A DNA stretch of 26,891 bases. Source: Tritrichomonas foetus. Its lineage: Eukaryota > Parabasalia > Tritrichomonadida > Tritrichomonadidae. This document shows positions 1 through 9,381 of the stretch, piece by piece; the first letter of the stretch is position 1; every line of letters starts with the position of its first letter. The stretch is from positions 1-26,891 of the forward strand of contig MLAK01001216.1 in the NCBI GenBank assembly GCA_001839685.1, given 5' to 3'. The notes beneath the pieces are model-generated. The model searched no databases and was not told the DNA's origin. It saw nothing but the letters and a program-made list of their open reading frames with translations. A program made the position numbers and the translations under genes.

Positions 1-8
1 TGATCGCT

Positions 9-255
9 CTAACGAATGGTCATTTGTTCGCCTTGCAAAACGGCGGAAAGTCGTGAAGGGCTAACTTTTAAGATTGTTTGTATCTCCCTATGCGAATGCC
101 CGCCGTTACGGAGAAAAATAATTGATTAATCGATCTTGCTCTGGCTTTGCGAATACTTTTTCAAAATTTTTGGTTTGTCTCAGAAGGTCAATAGCTTGAC
201 ACTTTTTTATTTTGACCACTACTGACTTTTTATTGAATAATTCTGAACACCAAAA
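9..255 (-). pseudogene. Frameshifted relic of a helix-turn-helix protein, possibly transposase-derived
   Basis: Two overlapping open stretches on the minus strand look like one broken coding region. The upstream one (255 down to 109, no ATG) reads through a charged helical segment containing KCQAIDLLRQTKNFEKVF and ends at a TAA. The downstream one (125 down to 12, stop at 9-11) contains LRNGGHSHREIQTILK followed by VSPSRLSAVLQGEQ. That has the cadence of a resolvase/transposase-type helix-turn-helix: a Gly-His-Ser turn, REI, then a V-S-P-S-x-L recognition helix. The frames overlap at 109-125, beside a short A-run, so a one- or two-base slip would join them. The first 120 bases are also visibly richer in G+C than the flanks. 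Trichomonad genomes hold many transposon relics, so that origin is plausible but inferred. Chance open frames are the alternative. The window edge cuts any continuation. Confidence 0.35.
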
Positions 256-268
256 TTATCAAGTGTGA

Positions 269-2965
269 ATGTCACTTCCTCCTTTTTACAATCCAAATAC
301 TCCTGTCTGGGGGGCTCTCAACAATTTTAATAATTTTGGATCGCCAGAACAAAAGCAAATTCCTCAAGAACTTGTCGAACCAATATTGGATTCCATCCTC
401 GAAGACGACGTCGAAAAATTTGGGGAATTGGCTTCATCCCTTGAAGACGATATAAATGCGCCATTCAAAATGAATCGTTTCCAGCTTCCTCCGATTCTTT
501 CCTCTAATCCGACTTTAATTTCACTTTGTTGTTTTTTCAACTCGATTAACTGCTTCAACTTTTTAAGAGACATCGATGCAGATTTGGACTCCACCGATCA
601 AAGTGGCCGAGTTGCTGCCCATTTCGCTGCAGCAGGCGGATCCCTCGATATTATTCGAGTTATCGAAACTTCAGAATTAACGAAAAAAGACAATAACAGA
701 ATGTCAGTGTTACATTATGCGGCCATGTTCGGGCGGCTTGAGGTCGTGAAATATCTCTGGTCAAAAGGCATAAATATAATTAATGATAAAGACCGAAGCA
801 ATAGCTATCCTATACATATTGCTAGTTTATATGGACACACTGAAGTCATCAAATTCTTGGTCGAAAACGGAGCAAGATGTGAATATCGGAACAAACGGAA
901 CTCAATGCAACCTCTTCATTATGCTTGCATTGGAGGTCATGTTGAAACAATTAAATTTTTACTCGGTAAAAAAGTTGACATTAACATGATGTATGACTCA
1001 CAAACTCCAATTTCTTATGCTGCTCGTTACGGGTCACTGGCGGCAGTGAAATTGCTCGTTGAAAATGGGGCCCAATTTAAATTCAAAAGGAGAAAATATT
1101 CACCTATTGTCGAGGCGGCAACGGGTGGACACATTGATGTAGTGAATTATTTCCTCGAACAAAAATGTGATGTTAATATTTACACGAGCTTAGGAGCTAC
1201 ACCCCTCATAGAAGCAGTTTCACAAAATCATACAGAATTAGTCAAATTCTTACTTCAACATGGCGCTAGAATTCCAACACAAGTATCCGAAAAAAGTAGG
1301 TTTTTTTTCGATTATGAATATGATGTTTTTGATCCTCTAACGATTGCATGTAATAGAGAAAATGTGGAGATTGCGGAAATGATTCTGCAAAATTCTATAA
1401 TTGAAGTAAATAAAGATGATAATCGAGAAAATATAGAACCAATGAATAATTCAACATCCGGTGAAGTCGAACAAGTTATCACATATGAAAGCAGGAATCA
1501 AAATAAACAATATGTCAAAAAAATTGATGCTTTACCATCAATAGGAGATAACAAAGTAGAAGACAAAAATTCTCAATTATTCACAACTATATCTAATGGG
1601 AAACACTTATCATCCGACAATCCTACTGTTTTAAGAATTTCTGATCCAGAAAAATATATTAAAAATGTAATTTATAAAGGATCTGTTACAATGTTAAGAG
1701 TATTGATGAAATATATAAGTATAGAATATATTAGTACTCTTAATGCTTTTTTTTTTGCTTTGAAATTATATGATATTGAAATTGTTAATTTTTTATTTGA
1801 ATGCGGTTTTAATTTTCACAATTTAGAACAAAAAGAAAAAGCACTATTGGTTAGAATCAAACATGTCGATGGAAATGATGATTTTTCTAATCTTGACTAC
1901 GACCATAAGCTAAGCAAACTGCAAAATACATTATTTCAACGAGCAGATATCAATTTAATCAAACTTTTTCAAGATAAAGGTTTAGTTTTTGATTGTGATA
2001 AGTATTCGCTAATTGACAGTGCAATTTTTGAAAAAAATCCAGAATTTTTGAAATATGTTCTCGATAATTTCAAATATGATCCTTCAAAACATAAAACACT
2101 TGGTATTTTATTGAAAATGACAATCGAACCAAGTATTTTTCGCAATTATTATTGGAATGGCATGCCTTTCGTTCCGCTTTTTAGTAAAGATGATTATGCA
2201 TCAGGTAAAAGAAATAAAAATGCTCTAGTCACCATTCCTGTAATTCTTGATATGCTTTTAGAAGCTGGTTTCCCTGCACCTGATTTTAGTGAACAAAATT
2301 TGTCAATTAATACTGTAATAACCGACAATTTAAATCTATTGTATGATTGTTTAAAGAAAATTGATCAACTTCACAAATTAAATTTCACTGGTATGGACCC
2401 AGTTGATACTTTAAAGCGATTAGTTAACAATTTCTCGGAAAATAAAGAATTAATAGATTTCTTTTTCTCGCGCGGTTTAGTTTTTGATGAAAAATTGATT
2501 CGAACGAAATCTACATTTGATAATTCCTGGAATAATCGGTCAGATTGTTTGTTTAATACTAATGATCTTCAAGCAATTGAATATCTTCTTGATCATGGAG
2601 CACCTGTGAATTCACAACCTTTGCGTAAAATCGCAAAAACTGGAAACCAAGAATTGATTAAAAAAGCGTTTAAAAATATTCGCTATAACAAAGAATTAAA
2701 AGGACATAAAACTCCACTGGAACTCGCATGTAAACTAGGACTGCTCAGCGAAGCGAAAAATTTAATTATATCAGATCCAAAAATGATTAATGAATCCGGT
2801 TTTGGTGATTTTGCCTCACCGTTAATGTTTGCAAAGAAAAGTAAAAACCAAGATCTAATTGATTATATCATAAAACATAATGGGAAAATGCCTTCTAGAA
2901 ATCCAAAAGGTTGTATAAATCATCACAATGGATTTAATCAATATTTCAAGAATTTTAGAAAGTAA
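269..2965 (+). CDS. Large ankyrin-repeat protein, DUF3447-like N-terminus (898 aa)
   Basis: Ankyrin repeats are helical protein-binding modules. The partner here is unknown, and the protein is probably cytosolic because no signal peptide or membrane span is visible. Residues about 30-100 resemble the helical lead-in (DUF3447-like) that precedes ankyrin repeats in trichomonad proteins. About seven or eight repeats follow at residues 81-340, with typical cores such as SVLHYAAMFGRLEVVKYL, PLHYACIGGHVETIKFLL and TPLIEAVSQNHTELVKFLL. A long, poorly conserved section covers residues about 345-800, and degenerate repeats return near the C-terminus (EYLLDHGAPVN; TPLELACKLGLLSEAKNLI). The ATG at 269 is the first in frame. 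No strict initiator is visible (TCAAG sits 9 bases upstream). Base composition changes inside the gene: roughly the first kilobase is richer in G+C than the rest. The family call is firm; the cellular function is not known. Confidence 0.9.
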   Translation: MSLPPFYNPNTPVWGALNNFNNFGSPEQKQIPQELVEPILDSILEDDVEKFGELASSLEDDINAPFKMNRFQLPPILSSNPTLISLCCFFNSINCFNFLRDIDADLDSTDQSGRVAAHFAAAGGSLDIIRVIETSELTKKDNNRMSVLHYAAMFGRLEVVKYLWSKGINIINDKDRSNSYPIHIASLYGHTEVIKFLVENGARCEYRNKRNSMQPLHYACIGGHVETIKFLLGKKVDINMMYDSQTPISYAARYGSLAAVKLLVENGAQFKFKRRKYSPIVEAATGGHIDVVNYFLEQKCDVNIYTSLGATPLIEAVSQNHTELVKFLLQHGARIPTQVSEKSRFFFDYEYDVFDPLTIACNRENVEIAEMILQNSIIEVNKDDNRENIEPMNNSTSGEVEQVITYESRNQNKQYVKKIDALPSIGDNKVEDKNSQLFTTISNGKHLSSDNPTVLRISDPEKYIKNVIYKGSVTMLRVLMKYISIEYISTLNAFFFALKLYDIEIVNFLFECGFNFHNLEQKEKALLVRIKHVDGNDDFSNLDYDHKLSKLQNTLFQRADINLIKLFQDKGLVFDCDKYSLIDSAIFEKNPEFLKYVLDNFKYDPSKHKTLGILLKMTIEPSIFRNYYWNGMPFVPLFSKDDYASGKRNKNALVTIPVILDMLLEAGFPAPDFSEQNLSINTVITDNLNLLYDCLKKIDQLHKLNFTGMDPVDTLKRLVNNFSENKELIDFFFSRGLVFDEKLIRTKSTFDNSWNNRSDCLFNTNDLQAIEYLLDHGAPVNSQPLRKIAKTGNQELIKKAFKNIRYNKELKGHKTPLELACKLGLLSEAKNLIISDPKMINESGFGDFASPLMFAKKSKNQDLIDYIIKHNGKMPSRNPKGCINHHNGFNQYFKNFRK

Positions 2966-3636
2966 CTGTGAAGAATCTTCTTCTGAAATATATAGATGGA
3001 GTGATTAGTATCTCTTTTTCTTTCCCATTTACTATTATTTTTAATTTTTCATACCAAAGCTTGTACGCTTAGAAATACATTTACAAATGACTACTTTTAT
3101 GATATATATATTTTTATAGATATAATAACTATGAATTATGTAAATATACCTTTCAGTTAATTTTTTTTCTTTCTTTCTTGATATTTTTCCTTTACTATTC
3201 TCTCTTTGATATTCTTTCATTTTACTTAACTTCTCTCAGGAAAATACATGTTTGTTATACTCTTAATCTATGGGTTTCATTTTCAAAATTTAAAGTCTAA
3301 TTCTCAAAAATTGAAACTGTAAAATTAAACCAGATATTAACATTGAAATCGAGAAAGTAAATTCAATACATTATTTCATTTCGAGATAAACTTGAAAAGC
3401 ATGCTTTAGAAAACGACTGACAAATTTAGATAATTTAATCCTAGCTGATAAAAAAAATAAAAAAAAATCATGATTGATGTTGAAGATCTGTTTGTGGAAA
3501 CATTTCGTCAGGTGAAATGAATAAAATGGTTTAAACTACAGCCCTTTGAGTATTTCTTGATCTCGATAGAAAAAGCCAAAACATTCAATTCCGATCCTTA
3601 TTGAACAGATAATTGGCCAGTATTCATTGGATTTTT
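2966..3636. other. Intergenic, no gene seen
   Basis: This AT-rich stretch has pyrimidine-rich tracts around 3160-3240 and stop codons throughout all frames. Apart from the initiator-like site at 3624, nothing is recognisable. Confidence 0.6.
3624..3628 (+). promoter_or_regulatory. Initiator-like element TCATT
   Basis: TCATT fits the trichomonad Inr consensus TCA(C/T)(A/T). Its A lies 11 bases before the ATG at 3637, the short spacing usual in this group. The pentamer is common in AT-rich DNA, so the position is the main support. Confidence 0.5.
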
Positions 3637-5406
3637 ATGTTCAATATTTTGCTTGAATATCTTCCAGCAGAACAAGATGAACTTATTCCAGTTTGGCATA
3701 ATGACACAAAATACATGATGTCTTCCTTTTTGTGCAAAAAATATAGTTTCAAATTTGATATATATTTAAAAAGTGGAGAGTCAGAATTAGATGCATCCTA
3801 TGATTGTGAAAATGATGAATTTGTTTTAATTAACAATTTATTCAATTATAAGCGAGTTTTCTTAACTTCCAATAATATTGATTTTCTTGAATATTCAGCG
3901 GATTTTTTAGGAATTCCAAAATTAACCAAAAAAGTGAAAAAATTCAGAGAACAATATCACTTAACAGTAGAAAATCCTATTTTAACAGACCTTCAAAACA
4001 TTCAACAGAAACTTTTCAATATTGAAAATGAAGATGATATTATTGAATTTTCAATTTTATATTCTGATATAAAATATGCAGCTTCAATTTCTCATCTTTT
4101 GCTTTCTGCTTTCTTTTCACGACCGATTAAAACTGATTTATATTTGAAACTACTCACTCAAAATACATTTATGAATAATTTGAAAATCTGTTCAAAAAAT
4201 AAATCCAACAATGAAACTAAAAATGAAGATTTTATTGATTGTTTTAAAAAAATAATAAGTCATCAAAGAGCTAGAAAATCAAGATTTATTGACTATTTAT
4301 ATCATCTTTATAATGAAAACGAAAATCTTATGAATTTAAATTATAGATTAAATAAGAAAATTGATGCTTATTTTCCTTATGATTTTAATAAAAGTTATCC
4401 TGATGAAATAGTAGATTTCTTCTTAATTGACGATCCAATTAAAGAAATAATAAAGAATGATGAAATTGATGCTTTCCAAAGTTATTTGTCGTCTTCAAAT
4501 ATTGACATTAATCATAAATTATTCAATCCAATTGGAAGTTTCATTAACTTTAGTGCATTCTATTCATCCATTAAAATATTTAAATTCTTGTTCTTAAATA
4601 ATGCAACAATTAATCAACGAACTTTTGATTTTGCAGCAGCAGGAGGTAACATAGAAATTGTTCATTTATGTCAACAAAAACTGAATCTGAGTTTTGCATC
4701 AATTATTAATTATACAATTATGTTTCATCGACATGAACTCTTTGAATGGATTGTTAGTAATCATACAAAACTTTTATCATTAAGAAATTCATGTTGTACC
4801 AAAACTATCTTTGAAAATCAATATATCACTCAAGAATTCATTAAATGTAAGCAATGTCAATCTAATCAATTCGAGTGTTGTTGCTATTATTGTTCGAAAC
4901 GTTGTCACTATGACCATATTATAAATAAAAATGATTTACCAGACAATCCTAGTGATTCTAATAATGGTAATTATGGATATAGACCAAAGGTAAAAATTGG
5001 ATTATGCTTTTGTGATGATGATTGCCATATTTCTGATGAATTATTATTCGAAGAAAGAAAAACTTTTATTGCTGTAGATAATTTAGTAAGTCATTGTATT
5101 GCACACTCTAGTATTTATGCATTAAATGTGTTATTAGACAATGGAATGCAATTATCAAAATGTTGGCATTATCCACCAGCGCATGCAATATTGCTGAAAA
5201 ATTACTTGCTTGGGAATCTTTTAATTCACTTGAGTTCTCTTAATCCGTATATTAATGCATCATTTACTTTGGATACACTGATTGAATATCCAATTTTATT
5301 TGCTATTGGCGGCAATAAGTATTTGAGAAATTACCCTGCGGTTAAAAAACAAATTGACAAAGCTTGGCCCGAAAGAGATAGAATTTTAAATCATCCTTTG
5401 TCATAA
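3637..5406 (+). CDS. Ankyrin/DUF3447-type protein with inserted UBR-box-like zinc cluster (589 aa)
   Basis: The N-terminal ~110 residues are mixed alpha/beta, ending in a segment like the end of a BTB-type fold (ADFLGIPKLTKKVKKF); this assignment is weak. A helical DUF3447-like region follows, then degenerate ankyrin units at residues about 278-380 (FINFSAFYSSIKIFKFLFLN; FDFAAAGGNIEIVHLC). Residues 404-464 break the ankyrin pattern with a Cys/His cluster: C404, C407, C414-416, C419, C423, H424, H427, then C457, C459, C463 and H464. CSKRCHYDH followed by CFCDDD closely matches the spacing of a UBR box of the UBR4 type, which in other eukaryotes binds destabilising N-terminal residues in ubiquitin-mediated degradation. 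Ankyrin-like helices resume after it (SIYALNVLLDNGMQL). The start at 3637 is the first in-frame ATG after a TAA at 3610. The stop lies in TAAAA, fitting the trichomonad poly(A) signal. Zinc binding and any role in proteolysis are inferred. Confidence 0.85.
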   Translation: MFNILLEYLPAEQDELIPVWHNDTKYMMSSFLCKKYSFKFDIYLKSGESELDASYDCENDEFVLINNLFNYKRVFLTSNNIDFLEYSADFLGIPKLTKKVKKFREQYHLTVENPILTDLQNIQQKLFNIENEDDIIEFSILYSDIKYAASISHLLLSAFFSRPIKTDLYLKLLTQNTFMNNLKICSKNKSNNETKNEDFIDCFKKIISHQRARKSRFIDYLYHLYNENENLMNLNYRLNKKIDAYFPYDFNKSYPDEIVDFFLIDDPIKEIIKNDEIDAFQSYLSSSNIDINHKLFNPIGSFINFSAFYSSIKIFKFLFLNNATINQRTFDFAAAGGNIEIVHLCQQKLNLSFASIINYTIMFHRHELFEWIVSNHTKLLSLRNSCCTKTIFENQYITQEFIKCKQCQSNQFECCCYYCSKRCHYDHIINKNDLPDNPSDSNNGNYGYRPKVKIGLCFCDDDCHISDELLFEERKTFIAVDNLVSHCIAHSSIYALNVLLDNGMQLSKCWHYPPAHAILLKNYLLGNLLIHLSSLNPYINASFTLDTLIEYPILFAIGGNKYLRNYPAVKKQIDKAWPERDRILNHPLS

Positions 5407-6405
5407 AAAGAGAAATTTTTATTGTTTATAACCTAAGGTTCCTCAATCATAGGAAAAAATATTTATTTTTTAAACTTGAAATCAATAGAGTTTTTTCCAA
5501 AGAATTTTTATCGATTCATTTATTCATCCAAATAAAATTTATGATTCAATATATACTTCATGATTTCCTATTTACTCATAGTTTTTAAACATGAAGAAGA
5601 AAATGATTTTACATATCTTGTATTTGTTGTATAAATATATCACAATTATGAGTTCATATATTCAAAACTATTCCAATTATACAAAATGCTGATCTAAATT
5701 TATTGATATTCACATACGATATCAATATTTATAATTTATATTCACAATTTGCAATTTATATTCACACACAATTTACAATTTATATTCTCACACATTATTT
5801 GTTGTATTAATGATCATCACGATAAACAATATTATTATTTGGTGCTAAATTTCCAATTCATATTGAACATTTTATATTTTTTCTGATCTTTCTCGTTCTA
5901 TCCATGTTACAAATCAAATTAATTCATCCCAAAAACAATATACCCGAAAAATCCAACCCAAGTATTTCAAATCAAAAATCAAACTAAAATTCATTTTTTC
6001 TTTTGGGTATTTAATCTTTATGTTCCTCATCATTGAAATCTGTTGCAAATCAAAGTCAGTACACATCTGTGACAACACATATATTTTTTTTGAAAATAAA
6101 AGAAGGCAAAAATTTGCCAATCACCCTTTTTAAATAATGAAGTTAAGTGACAATTTTTAAAATTGAAAGATACTAATATGGCAAAATAAAAAAACACTGA
6201 AAAATAATGCTCACAAATTTACGAGTTTTCGTATTTTGTTTGAAAAAAGTTCAGGAAAAGTGATCACAAAACTGGATTTTTTGGACTAAGTTTTTGAATA
6301 GATCTTGAAAAAGTGGCCTAGTGAGAATTAAAGTTTTATCATTCAATCATAAAATCAATAGGTTTTCTATGAATTTATTTCATTTTTATTTTGGTTTAAA
6401 ATAAC
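5407..6405. other. Intergenic, no gene seen
   Basis: Very AT-rich, with stops in all frames apart from short chance ORFs. It contains the short imperfect repeat at 5733-5793. No RNA gene is recognisable. Confidence 0.6.
5733..5793. repeat. Short imperfect tandem repeat around AATTTATATTC
   Basis: The 11-mer AATTTATATTC starts at 5733, 5753 and 5777, separated by ACAATTTGC- and ACACACAATTTAC-like spacers, so the period is about 20-24 bases. It lies in non-coding DNA and looks like a small, decayed tandem duplication without evident function. Confidence 0.55.
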
Positions 6406-6410
6406 TCATT
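6406..6410 (+). promoter_or_regulatory. Initiator-like element TCATT
   Basis: TCATT matches the trichomonad Inr consensus, with its A nine bases before the ATG at 6417. This supports 6417 as the start rather than the in-frame ATG at 6435, although TCACA also sits just before that second ATG. Confidence 0.5.
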
Positions 6411-6416
6411 TAACAA

Positions 6417-8006
6417 ATGGTTAAATTCTTCACAATGCCCGAGGATTTCTCGTTCTACAGTGAGGAAACAAACAATGCCAGTGGCGAAGCACCAAATAAT
6501 AATATTAATTATGCACCAGATAATAATTTTACTTATTCACCAAATAATAATTTGTCAAAAGTCAGGAGAATTATGAATTACATGTATTCTAAATTAGGTA
6601 GTTTCCGGAAAATATATGAAAAATCGTCAATCGATTTTCAATCTCCAAAAATTTATGATTTGCCAGAAACCGAAAATATTCCAAAAATTGACATCCTTCA
6701 AAAAGAAAATTTAATTCAAGAAGCTATAGATACAACTGGAATCGATGAAACATCAGAAATTAATCAGTATTATTCTGAATCAAGCTCAGTTTTCGAGCAA
6801 CCAAATCCTTCAGAAAATATTTCCCGAAATCCTCTTCAAGATATTTCCGAATCACCCGAAATTCGAGCACAATTTAACGAAGAAGCTGCCTATTTAAATG
6901 ACCCGATTAAAGGAGAGGCACAATTTAACGAAGAATCAGAAGAACAAATAGTTTCTTCTGAGCAATCTGAACAGACCCAGACACAAGAAATTCTGGAGTC
7001 TGCAGATAATCCAAGTCTATCAACCAAAGAAAAAATATGGAATTATGCTGTCAAAACAATACGCCATGCTGGCCCTTGTGCAATTGCAGTACTGTCAAGC
7101 TACTGGATCCATAGAAAATTATCAGCACAATCACCACAAGAAGCAACACAAGAAACAAAACTTGAAACAGCACAAGAAACAAAACTTGAAACAGCACAAG
7201 AAACAAAACTTGAAACAGCACAAGAAACAAAACTTGAAACAGCACAAGAAACAAAACTTGAAACAGCACAAGAAACAAAACTTGAAACAGCACAAGAAAC
7301 AAAACTTGAAACAGCACAAGAAACAAAACTTGAAACAGCACAAGAAACAAAACTTGAAACAGCACAAGAAATAAAACTTGAAACAGCACAAGTAGATTCA
7401 TCTGAATCATCTGTTGATATTCATGTTGAACAACAGGCGATATTCGAAGGATACGTCGTTCTGAATAATGAAGAAGAAATTTCAATGGAAGATGTAAATG
7501 ACCAATATTGGAATAATGAAACAAATAACTTTGAAGCAGAAAAAGAGACAATTGAGCTTGAAGAAACACCAAGCCAATCTTCTCCAAATACTAAAGGCTC
7601 GGTTTCTAGCATTATTTCATCTGTCATAGTCTCTTTTCGAAATTGGTTTTCCAGAGGTTCGTCAAAGAATCAAAATTGCGACACATTAAGCGAACAACCA
7701 AATAACCAAATAAGTGACAGTGAGCAAGCATGCCATGTTCCTTATCATAAGCAAATATTCTCCAGAATATATAATGAAGAAAATCAAGAGCGCGCAGCAA
7801 AAATTATTCGTAGTGGTGCTACTTTTGTAAATAACACAAATAATATAATCAATCACCAAATGGACAAAGTTGGACCGAATACTAAAGCACTTATAAAAAT
7901 GATTGCTTATCGGAAATTTGGTTTCTTTATTATTATTGCTAAATCTGCCGCCGAACTTCTGAATTATGTCTCAGAAATGACGAACAACCCGCATACAGGC
8001 GAGTAA
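6417..8006 (+). CDS. Low-complexity Glu/Gln/Asn-rich protein with ten 8-residue repeats (529 aa)
   Basis: No family is recognised. The N-terminus has Asn-rich phrases (APNNNINYAPDNNFTYSPNNN), and two AQFNEE phrases occur near residues 160-190. A moderately hydrophobic segment at about residues 218-232 (AGPCAIAVLSSYW) could be a weak membrane span. Residues 246-325 are ten tandem copies of ETKLETAQ, the last reading EIKLETAQ; this highly charged stretch should form a long helix or coiled coil. Two further hydrophobic patches follow: SSIISSVIVSF near 400 and FGFFIIIAKSAAELL near 500. There is no N-terminal signal peptide. The stop lies in TAAAA. Glu/Thr/Lys-rich repeats joined to short hydrophobic patches suggest a structural or membrane-associated protein, but this is a guess. 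The repeat tract probably varies in copy number between strains. Confidence 0.75.
   Translation: MVKFFTMPEDFSFYSEETNNASGEAPNNNINYAPDNNFTYSPNNNLSKVRRIMNYMYSKLGSFRKIYEKSSIDFQSPKIYDLPETENIPKIDILQKENLIQEAIDTTGIDETSEINQYYSESSSVFEQPNPSENISRNPLQDISESPEIRAQFNEEAAYLNDPIKGEAQFNEESEEQIVSSEQSEQTQTQEILESADNPSLSTKEKIWNYAVKTIRHAGPCAIAVLSSYWIHRKLSAQSPQEATQETKLETAQETKLETAQETKLETAQETKLETAQETKLETAQETKLETAQETKLETAQETKLETAQETKLETAQEIKLETAQVDSSESSVDIHVEQQAIFEGYVVLNNEEEISMEDVNDQYWNNETNNFEAEKETIELEETPSQSSPNTKGSVSSIISSVIVSFRNWFSRGSSKNQNCDTLSEQPNNQISDSEQACHVPYHKQIFSRIYNEENQERAAKIIRSGATFVNNTNNIINHQMDKVGPNTKALIKMIAYRKFGFFIIIAKSAAELLNYVSEMTNNPHTGE
7152..7391 (+). repeat. Coding minisatellite, 10 x 24 bp
   Basis: Ten head-to-tail copies of a 24-base unit encode ETKLETAQ. 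Nine copies appear identical; the last has one change (ACA to ATA, Thr to Ile). The unit is a multiple of three and free of stops in several frames, which is why long spurious ORFs appear on both strands here. Such sequence identity points to recent expansion or homogenisation. Confidence 0.97.
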
Positions 8007-9015
8007 AATAACATATATCGTGAATTTTCTTTGTTTCCTTTTCTAATTCTATAGAGAGTTATAAAGTGAACTTCCAATTCCAACTCGGGAAAAAATTTGA
8101 ATTATTCTTGGAATCGTTATTTTGCAGAATCTTTCCCAATATTAAAATATGATTTTTTTTTTTCCTGATATATGAATACCACTTTTCTTAAATGAATGAT
8201 GTTTATTAAGAATAGTGACATTGATGGATACTTGTTTCCTATCTCCTTGAAATTCTCCTCAATCCATCTCTTTGAAAAAATCTAAGAATATATTATACCT
8301 AAGAATATATTCTCTAATCCAAATGAATCAAAAAATCTAAACAGAATTCGATTCGTAAAAACAGAAAATAAATGAAAACAAAAGTTCACAAATTGTGACT
8401 TATTCTCTAAATGATAAACTGCCATAGAAAAATAATGACATCATTTCCAAATTCCTTGAGTTAAGCCATTCGCTGGTGAATTGGTATTGGAGTAAATTCT
8501 ATCCCTAAACATGTATATTCACGAATTTCTCTATGTGTAATTTTATCATAATTTAAATTTGATGTCATTTTTGATATCATCAAAGTTTAAAATTAGCCAA
8601 AAAAGCTTTTATTCAATACCGATTTGTTCGTATCGGAAACCGAAAATCAGATAATTTCTCAATTATATTGCATGAAAGACCTCAGTACATTGCCCTTATT
8701 TTATAGTCGCTTAGGGTTATGTATTTAATTACAAACTTATGAAAAAATGAGTTAAATTCAATCAGTGATGACTCATCACTTGTTCGAAAATGCACCAAAT
8801 TCACCTTTTGCTTGTGTTTTAGTTCCAATTTTAAATTTTTTTGAAGCGATTTTCTTAATGTGCTATAAAATGTTGTCACTAATTTTGAAAAAAATCATTG
8901 GCAAATATTTTGAATTCAGAATTTTGAGGGCAATTTGGCAAGTTATATTCAATTGAATGTCAAATGGTTTGAAAAATAATTCACATCACTTTTTTATCTT
9001 TCAACAGTTTACAAG
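8007..9015. other. Intergenic, no confident gene
   Basis: AT-rich DNA. A 62-codon ATG-initiated stretch at 8768-8956 is hydrophobic but has no family resemblance and is not called. AAGAATATATT occurs twice near 8284-8312. TCACA and TCACT at 8981-8990 are possible initiators for the gene at 9016, though 26-35 bases away. Confidence 0.5.
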
Positions 9016-9381
9016 ATGCTTGCAATATTAATAAATTTAATGATAATGTCCCAGAACTGTGTTCAAGAGTATAGCTCAAAAGTGCCTGACAGTTTGATTG
9101 ATCAGATTTTCCAGAAGATCAAATATTCTTTATCTGAAGAACAAAGAAAGAAGTTTTATCAAGCATTCATCAATGGAATGGAAGAGGCTGATTTCGTTCT
9201 TGAATTCATTGATACAGCTCTCAAAGAAATTGGTCCCGATGTCTACAAATGTGTAAAATGGCTGACAAAACTGAAGTTTGGTAAATATTTGATTCCAATG
9301 AAAGCCACAAAACAGGTTCTTTCATTTATTGCTAAATGCTTAAAAGAAAAAATTGAAAATGATATTCAAAACCAAAAGTAA
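9016..9381 (+). CDS. Small putative secreted helical protein (121 aa)
   Basis: The family is not recognised. The N-terminus (MLAILINLMIMSQNC) is hydrophobic and short enough to be a cleavable signal peptide. The remaining ~105 residues should be mostly helical, with heptad-like hydrophobic spacing (SLIDQIFQKIKYSLSEEQR; ADFVLEFIDTALKEI; KQVLSFIAKCLKEKIENDI). Three cysteines (Cys15, one in YKCVK, one in AKCLK) do not fit the six-cysteine saposin-like pore-former pattern, so that identity is not supported. Coding character is suggested by the continuous ORF and the sharply lower A/T of the reading frame compared with its flanks. It lies between the repeat protein and the acid phosphatase on the same strand, each with its own long intergenic region, so co-transcription is unlikely. 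Confidence 0.6.
   Translation: MLAILINLMIMSQNCVQEYSSKVPDSLIDQIFQKIKYSLSEEQRKKFYQAFINGMEEADFVLEFIDTALKEIGPDVYKCVKWLTKLKFGKYLIPMKATKQVLSFIAKCLKEKIENDIQNQK

Noticed and set aside
5733..5793. CRISPR-like or regulatory repeat array
   Set aside because: Units are short, imperfect and AT-rich with no regular spacers; the genome context is eukaryotic.
7051..7627. Several long ORFs on both strands across the 24-bp repeat
   Set aside because: A 24-base unit without stops repeats open in multiple frames. Only the 6417-8006 frame extends into non-repetitive, protein-like sequence on both sides.
8768..8956. 62-codon plus-strand ORF with a hydrophobic centre
   Set aside because: It has no family resemblance, lies in AT-rich DNA where phenylalanine/leucine-rich chance ORFs are common, and has no convincing initiator at normal spacing.
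9016..9381. Saposin-like pore-forming protein
   Set aside because: Only three cysteines, and not in the six-cysteine saposin spacing.
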